Source: an uncultured Eubacteriales bacterium
Lineage (GTDB): Bacteria; Bacillota; Clostridia; Oscillospirales; CAG-272
NCBI GenBank assembly: GCA_934462825.1
Contig: CAKSIP010000034.1
Location: forward strand, 1 to 17,810
Reading direction: 5' to 3'
Length of the DNA: 17,810 bases
Part shown: in pieces, positions 14,072 to 17,810 of the stretch
Layout of the letters: the number at the start of each line of letters is the position of its first letter
Position numbering within the stretch: position 1 is the stretch's first letter
Translations under genes and position numbers: made by a program
Notes under the pieces: model-generated
Seen by the model: the letters and a program-made list of their open reading frames with translations, nothing else
What the model was told of the DNA's origin: nothing
Database searches by the model: none

Positions 14072-15070
14072 TTAAATCACCTCGCGGAAGCCTTTTCCGC
14101 AAATGTCACTGGAATTGCTGATAATCACAAAGCTTTCTTTGTCGATGGAGCGAAGAAACGCCTTCAATTCCCGCGCCTGACGGCGGGTAAGGGCGGCCAA
14201 AAGCACCACCTTGTCCTCGTGCCGATACGCACTTTTGAAGGTTTCGCTGTACGTGGCGCTCTTGTGCAATTTCTCCGTAATAAAGGTGCAAATTTCCTCC
14301 TCATAGGCCGCCGATGTCACAACCGTGCAATACTTGGACATATTGATGCCCTCCAGCACATTGTTCACCACAAACACCTTGGACAAAAAGCCGAGAAGCG
14401 AAAAAAGCCACGCTTCCATGCCGAACACCAAAACGGTTGCCATCACAATCAGAAAATCCGAACAGAACAGCGCCACCGAAATGTTGACATGGGAATATTT
14501 TTTGATTGTCATTGCCACAATATCCGTGCCGCCGGTAGAGGCGCCGGCGTTGAAAAGGATCGCGCTCCCGACGGCGGGCAAAAGGATCGCAAACACCAGC
14601 TCTAACATCGGCTGCCCGGTCAACGGCTTGGACATCGGCACCACTTTTTCCAAAAGGTAGGTCAAAACCGACATCAAAAGGCTGCAATAAACCGTTTTAA
14701 CGGTAAAATCCCGCCCCACGATCAAAAAGCCAAGCAAAAGCAGCGTCACATTGATGACCATAACAAAGGTTCCCGGGGTAATTTGGGGGAAAATTCCGTT
14801 CAGGATCACCGAAAGACCGCTGACGCCGCCGGTAGAAAAGTGGTTGGGAAATTTAAAAAAGTAAATCCCCAGCGCCGTCATGGAGGCGCCGAGCGTTAAA
14901 AGAACATATTCCTTCAAGGTGAAAAGCAGGTGCGACCGCTTGTCGCTCGTTTTCGCCTTTTTCTTTTTCGTTTTTGTTTTTGTTTCCGTTGCGGTTGCTG
15001 TTTCCGTTTCCGGTTCCGGTGCGTTTTCCTGCGCTGTTTCCTGCCAATGCGTATCCGTTGTGTTTTTCAC
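14072..15070 (-). CDS. YitT-family membrane protein (DUF161 plus DUF2179)
   Basis: Membrane protein of 332 residues. Residues 1-46 are hydrophilic and compositionally biased, with alternating Thr/Glu, then Thr/Lys, then a lysine run. About five to six hydrophobic helices follow (near 48-70, 77-98, 104-122, 128-145, 158-185 and 195-235), including FKFPNHFSTGGVSGL (70-84) and AGASTGGTDIVAMTIKKY (175-192), both typical of YitT/DUF161. The C-terminal 85 residues fit the soluble DUF2179 domain. The start is a GTG at 15068-15070 with GAGGGT six bases upstream and a consensus promoter further up; a downstream ATG would cut the first membrane helix. Function of the family is not established. The charged tail is longer than in most relatives. 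Confidence 0.88.
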   Translation of the reverse strand: MKNTTDTHWQETAQENAPEPETETATATETKTKTKKKKAKTSDKRSHLLFTLKEYVLLTLGASMTALGIYFFKFPNHFSTGGVSGLSVILNGIFPQITPGTFVMVINVTLLLLGFLIVGRDFTVKTVYCSLLMSVLTYLLEKVVPMSKPLTGQPMLELVFAILLPAVGSAILFNAGASTGGTDIVAMTIKKYSHVNISVALFCSDFLIVMATVLVFGMEAWLFSLLGFLSKVFVVNNVLEGINMSKYCTVVTSAAYEEEICTFITEKLHKSATYSETFKSAYRHEDKVVLLAALTRRQARELKAFLRSIDKESFVIISNSSDICGKGFREVI

Positions 15071-15148
15071 GATCTAACCCTCTTGTTTTTATCCGAAAGC
15101 CGGCCGGCTTCTTTCGCCCCCGCGTACGCTTTCGTTGTTCTTGTCAAT

Positions 15149-15177
15149 ATTATAACGATCCTGCGCCGTTTTGTCAA
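15149..15177 (-). promoter_or_regulatory. Consensus sigma-A promoter of yitT
   Basis: On the reverse strand TTGACA (15172-15177), exactly 17 bases, and TATAAT (15149-15154): a perfect match to the consensus. The octamer ATTGACAA occurs at 15171-15178 (over the -35) and again at 15141-15148 (at the expected start site), a direct repeat 30 bases apart. Confidence 0.85.
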
Positions 15178-15236
15178 TGCCATCGGCACGGCAAGAGCGA
15201 AAAACATCGAAATTTCTGTTTTTCGGCGCATAATAG

Positions 15237-15275
15237 GGGCGTTGAAAGCTTTCCTCCGGAAGGCTTCCAACGCCC
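15237..15275 (-). terminator. Long hairpin downstream of the DUF308-like gene
   Basis: Arms of 18 bases (15237-15254 and 15258-15275, GGGCGTTGRAAGCYTTCC) pair around a 3-base loop with two imperfect positions. It lies 20 bases after the DUF308-like stop codon. No T-run follows on either strand, so termination efficiency is uncertain. Confidence 0.5.
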
Positions 15276-15295
15276 GATCGCCGTATCCCCGGCGC

Positions 15296-15754
15296 TTATC
15301 TCAGTCTTTTTCCCAAAAGCGCCAAAGCGCCGTCCAAAATGAACAGAACGCCCAGCAACGTAAAGAACCAATCAATAATAAACCAGTGGCTAAAAATCAA
15401 AAGCGCGCCCACGATAATGGTTAAAATCGCCATCAGTATATTCATGGTTTGCCGGCTGTTGAACAGATCGCCAAGTCCCTTGACAATGATCAGTATGCCA
15501 AATACGATCATAACAATATCAACAAACAGCCATCCTCCCAGAATAATCACCACACCGATCAGCATGCTGATAATTCCGTTCGTTACGTCCTTGTTTGCCA
15601 CGCTGAGAATCCCCTGCACGACAAAGAGAATCCCGACAACGGTCAAAAGCCAATTCAGCACCTCTCCGCGGAAGGCAATAAACAAAACGCCCACCAAAAT
15701 GTAAAGGATCGCGGTCAGCACCGCACCGTTGTTGATTTTTTTCATGTTTGCCAT
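15296..15754 (-). CDS. DUF308/HdeD-like small membrane protein
   Basis: Very hydrophobic protein of 152 residues with about six membrane segments (near 11-28, 33-51, 58-76, 78-96, 104-121 and 125-145). Repeated glycine-rich patterns such as LYILVGVLFIAF, IGVVIILGGWLF and LTIIVGALLIF reflect the internal repeats of the DUF308/HdeD family. HdeD is linked to acid resistance in E. coli, but the role in Firmicutes is unknown. The ATG at 15752-15754 has GAGGT upstream. It follows the hemolysin III-family gene after 69 bases of AT-rich DNA on the same strand and is ended by the hairpin at 15237-15275. A promoter could lie in that AT-rich gap but no clear pair of boxes was seen. Confidence 0.82.
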   Translation of the reverse strand: MANMKKINNGAVLTAILYILVGVLFIAFRGEVLNWLLTVVGILFVVQGILSVANKDVTNGIISMLIGVVIILGGWLFVDIVMIVFGILIIVKGLGDLFNSRQTMNILMAILTIIVGALLIFSHWFIIDWFFTLLGVLFILDGALALLGKRLR

Positions 15755-15823
15755 CGTCTTACCTCATTTCTTTCGTTTTTACTTTTTTATATATATAATT
15801 TCCTTTTTTCTTTGCATGATACA

Positions 15824-16501
15824 TTACAGCGCATACAAAAGGACGCACAGAGAATGCAAAATGCTTCCCACCAAAACAAACAGGTGAAAAACCGAGTGAA
15901 AATAACGGACTTTCTTTCCGAACTGATAGAAAAGCACGCCCCCTGTATAAAACACGCCGCCCAAAAGCAGGAGGGTAAATCCGGCCGGCGTCAGCGCATG
16001 CCAAGCCGGAACCACCGAAAAAATGATGCCCCATCCCGTGCCGACATAGCAGATCATGCTGAACAGCTTATATTTGGAAAGGTCGATGGCATTGAGCACG
16101 ATGCCGAGAACGGAAAAGCCCCACACGATGCCAAAGGTCACGTACGCCGCCACCGGGTTTTCCCGCGCCAGGGCGCACAGCGTGATGGGGGTATAGGTTC
16201 CGGCAATCAGAAAAAAGATCGTGCAATGGTCAATGACCTGAAATACTTTTTTGGAAAGGTTGGTTCGCAGGCCGTGGTAGATGCTGGACATGGTGTACAG
16301 TGTGATCATGGAAACGCCGAACACGCTGCCGCTGATAATGCCGACAACGCTGTGCCGTAAAGCGGCAACCACGATGCAAGCAACCAGCACAATCACGCCA
16401 AGCCCTCCCCCGACGATATGCGACACCATGTTGAAAATTTCTTCCCCCTTGGTGTAATCGGGCAGCTGTCGGTCGGACAATTTGGTTCTTGTTTTCGCCA
16501 T
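15824..16501 (-). CDS. Hemolysin III family (PAQR/YqfA-like) membrane protein
   Basis: Seven-helix membrane protein of 225 residues, usual family length. The conserved metal-site residues of the PAQR/HlyIII superfamily are present: SSIYHGL with H76, DHCTIFFLIAGTYTP with D91, and HSVFHLFVLVGSILH with H202 and H206. The N-terminal YTKGEEIFNMVSHIVGGGLG (16-35) is also characteristic. Bacterial members were first described as hemolysins, but a role in membrane lipid or fluidity control is now favoured; this is family knowledge and is not shown here. The ATG at 16499-16501 is preceded by GAGGAG at about ten bases; an open frame extends 18 codons upstream through a purine-rich repeat and is not used. 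It lies 75 bases after the DUF3737-like gene, possibly in one transcript. Confidence 0.9.
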   Translation of the reverse strand: MAKTRTKLSDRQLPDYTKGEEIFNMVSHIVGGGLGVIVLVACIVVAALRHSVVGIISGSVFGVSMITLYTMSSIYHGLRTNLSKKVFQVIDHCTIFFLIAGTYTPITLCALARENPVAAYVTFGIVWGFSVLGIVLNAIDLSKYKLFSMICYVGTGWGIIFSVVPAWHALTPAGFTLLLLGGVFYTGGVLFYQFGKKVRYFHSVFHLFVLVGSILHSLCVLLYAL

Positions 16502-16576
16502 AATGGAATTTCTCCTCTGTTTCTCGGTTTCTCTGTTTCTCAATTTATAAATCAACGGATTGCCGCTTTTGCGAGG

Positions 16577-17425
16577 TCAACGAATCTCGATCCGGCAATC
16601 GGTGGGAATGACGGCGTCGCCGCGAATGATCGCTCCGATGGAATCGGCCGTAATACAGCCCGACCTCGGGTTTTTCACCGAAAGGATTTCTCCCCGCACA
16701 TCGGCCTGCACATCGGAATATTCAAAGGCCAAGTCCGCGCCCTCCATCGTGCAGTTTTCCAGCGTCAGTGCTTTGCAGTAGCAAAGCGGCTGTGTGCCGG
16801 CAATATGGCAGTTGATCAGCGTCAGGCCTTCGGAATACCAGCCAAGATATTCCCCCTTGATGCGGCAGTTGCGAACCGTTACATTTTTGGCGTGCCAAAA
16901 AGCGTCCTTGGTGTCCAGATCGCAATTTTCAATCAACCAATTTTCCGCATATTGGAACGAATACTTCCCGCGCATGGCCGTCTTTGTCATCGTGCCGTTT
17001 TGGGTTTCAAAAAGGAAATATTCCGAGGTGATATTGCAATTTTCAATCCGAATGTCCCGGCATCGCCAGCCAAACTCCGACGACACGATGGTATCGTTGT
17101 CAAACGAAACGGCGCGGCACTCCCGCAGGCACTTCACGCCGAGGATCTCGGTCTTTTCCACGCTTCCGTTTTCCGCGTACCAAAGGGGCGCGCGGGTGGT
17201 GTCGGCCAGCGTACAATCCGAAATGCGAAAGTTTTTCATGTGCCAGAACGGATAGCGCAACGCAAAACGGCAATGCTCCACCCGCACATTTTCCGCCTCC
17301 TTGAGCGCGGATTCTCCGTCGGCCGGCCCGGCAAAGGTACAGTCGGTCACGCAAGCGTCGCGCAAGCCGTACAGCGCCCGTTCCTCATCCAAAGTTTTTC
17401 CTTTTACATTTACGTTTTGCATCAT
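16577..17425 (-). CDS. DUF3737-family protein, predicted right-handed beta-helix
   Basis: Soluble protein of 282 residues without signal peptide or membrane segment. It is built of repeating strands of about 20 residues ending in a cysteine turn: VRVEHCRF, FRISDCTL, IRIENCNI, WLIENCDL, VTVRNCRI, LTLINCHI, LTLENCTM. Aromatic segments (YPFWHMKN, APLWYAEN, FLFET, FQYAEN, FWHAKN, LGWYSE) stack in register, as in pectate-lyase or pentapeptide-like helices. This pattern and the opening GKTLDEERALYG fit DUF3737, a family without known biochemical function. The ATG at 17423-17425 follows AGGAG at eight bases; a second ATG is adjacent. Upstream codons of the open frame have no ribosome binding site. 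It is adjacent to membrane-protein genes, which says little about its job. Confidence 0.8.
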   Translation of the reverse strand: MMQNVNVKGKTLDEERALYGLRDACVTDCTFAGPADGESALKEAENVRVEHCRFALRYPFWHMKNFRISDCTLADTTRAPLWYAENGSVEKTEILGVKCLRECRAVSFDNDTIVSSEFGWRCRDIRIENCNITSEYFLFETQNGTMTKTAMRGKYSFQYAENWLIENCDLDTKDAFWHAKNVTVRNCRIKGEYLGWYSEGLTLINCHIAGTQPLCYCKALTLENCTMEGADLAFEYSDVQADVRGEILSVKNPRSGCITADSIGAIIRGDAVIPTDCRIEIR

Positions 17426-17621
17426 GGCATTCTCTCCTAAAAAAGCGTTCCTGCTTCCGCCCATAGATTGGGGGCGTGGCAAGCGCCGCACTTTGCGCCG
17501 GGCGCTTCGCCCAAGGCCCCCTGTGTTTTTCTCTGTTTATCATAACACAAAAAAGTGAATTTTTTTTGAACAAAAGCCGTGTTTTCCATCTTTTCTGCGA
17601 AAGTGAGCCGGCATATTTAAG

Positions 17622-17656
17622 GGGGCGGCTAAAAGCAGCATGCTTTTAACCGCCCC
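17622..17656 (-). terminator. Hairpin of the GGGGCNG family at the right edge
   Basis: GGGGCGGCTAAAAGCA (17622-17637) pairs with 17641-17656 across GCA with one mismatch. It lies 15 bases after the stop codon of the edge gene, on the same strand, and is likely its terminator. Confidence 0.65.
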
Positions 17657-17670
17657 TTGAGGAATAGCTT

Positions 17671-17810
17671 TTATTCGGAAAGAATCTTAACGATGTTTTT
17701 GTTCAGCTTTTTCAGGTTGTTTTGGGCAATCGAGATTTGGAAAGACGACCAGGTGTTCGCCCAAATGCCATCGCCCCGCATACATTTGGTTACAACGTCG
17801 GGCAGATAGT
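17671..17810 (-). CDS. C-terminal fragment of an unrecognised gene
   Basis: The reverse strand is open from the window edge to a TAA at 17671-17673, giving the last 45 residues of a protein beginning YLPDVVTKCMRGDG and ending NKNIVKILSE. The end is amphipathic and lysine- and asparagine-rich (NNLKKLNKNIVKIL), with no membrane segment. The hairpin directly after the stop, and the absence of a better frame, suggest a real gene end. I do not recognise the family. The other two frames on this strand are short and less protein-like. Confidence 0.5.
   Translation of the reverse strand, partial: YLPDVVTKCMRGDGIWANTWSSFQISIAQNNLKKLNKNIVKILSE

Noticed and set aside
16502..16545. Repeated GTTTCTC units as an upstream coding extension of the hemolysin III-family gene
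   Set aside because: The family N-terminus and a good GAGGAG site support the later ATG; the repeat is probably untranslated leader.

Overview
The window reads as chromosomal DNA of an anaerobic, fermentative Firmicute of the Clostridia type. The evidence is a bifurcating transhydrogenase (NfnAB), a short-chain iron alcohol dehydrogenase, a MetH without its own reactivation domain, strong AGGAGG-type ribosome binding sites, near-consensus sigma-A promoters and moderate GC content. No tRNA, rRNA, CRISPR array, transposase or phage gene was seen. Placement below class level is not possible from the sequence alone.

Left third (1-6714), all leftward: a redox and carbon block. A lactate/malate dehydrogenase-family enzyme and class II fumarase form one transcription unit (2520 to 114). 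It is followed at the edge by the first nine codons of a gene that may encode an HdrB/CCG-type iron-sulfur protein. Upstream lies nfnA-nfnB (5119 to 2843), with a clear promoter and a terminator. Next is a monocistronic iron-containing alcohol dehydrogenase (6655 to 5438), whose promoter carries an inverted repeat. The dehydrogenase beside fumarase has an LDH scaffold but arginine at the residue that classically separates malate from lactate enzymes. The pair may therefore interconvert oxaloacetate, malate and fumarate, while NfnAB balances NADH, NADPH and ferredoxin.

Middle (6801-9490): a YfcE-type phosphodiesterase runs leftward. Divergent from it is a rightward operon of an AbrB/SpoVT-type regulator, an ABC ATPase (ATGA overlap) and an ABC-2 permease. 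A perfect 10-bp inverted repeat sits at its expected transcription start.

Right of that (9667-13813): a methionine methyl-transfer operon, metF, then a stand-alone MetH reactivation-domain protein, then an 806-residue metH (homocysteine, folate, cap and cobalamin domains only). The reactivation protein contains an in-frame triple 42-bp repeat, the most unusual coding feature of the window. Three hairpins separate metH from the convergent genes to its right.

Right end (14072-17810), all leftward: a YitT-family membrane protein with a low-complexity charged N-terminus, a DUF308/HdeD-like membrane protein, a hemolysin III/PAQR-family membrane protein, a DUF3737-like predicted beta-helix protein, and the C-terminal 45 codons of an unrecognised gene.

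Several intergenic hairpins share one architecture: a GGGGCNG base with the A/T tract inside the stem. They look like a lineage-specific terminator family. I did not find a clearly new multi-gene system. The strongest leads are the LDH-scaffold enzyme with the malate-type residue, the repeat in the MetH reactivation protein, the operator-like palindrome of the AbrB-ABC operon, and the hairpin family.
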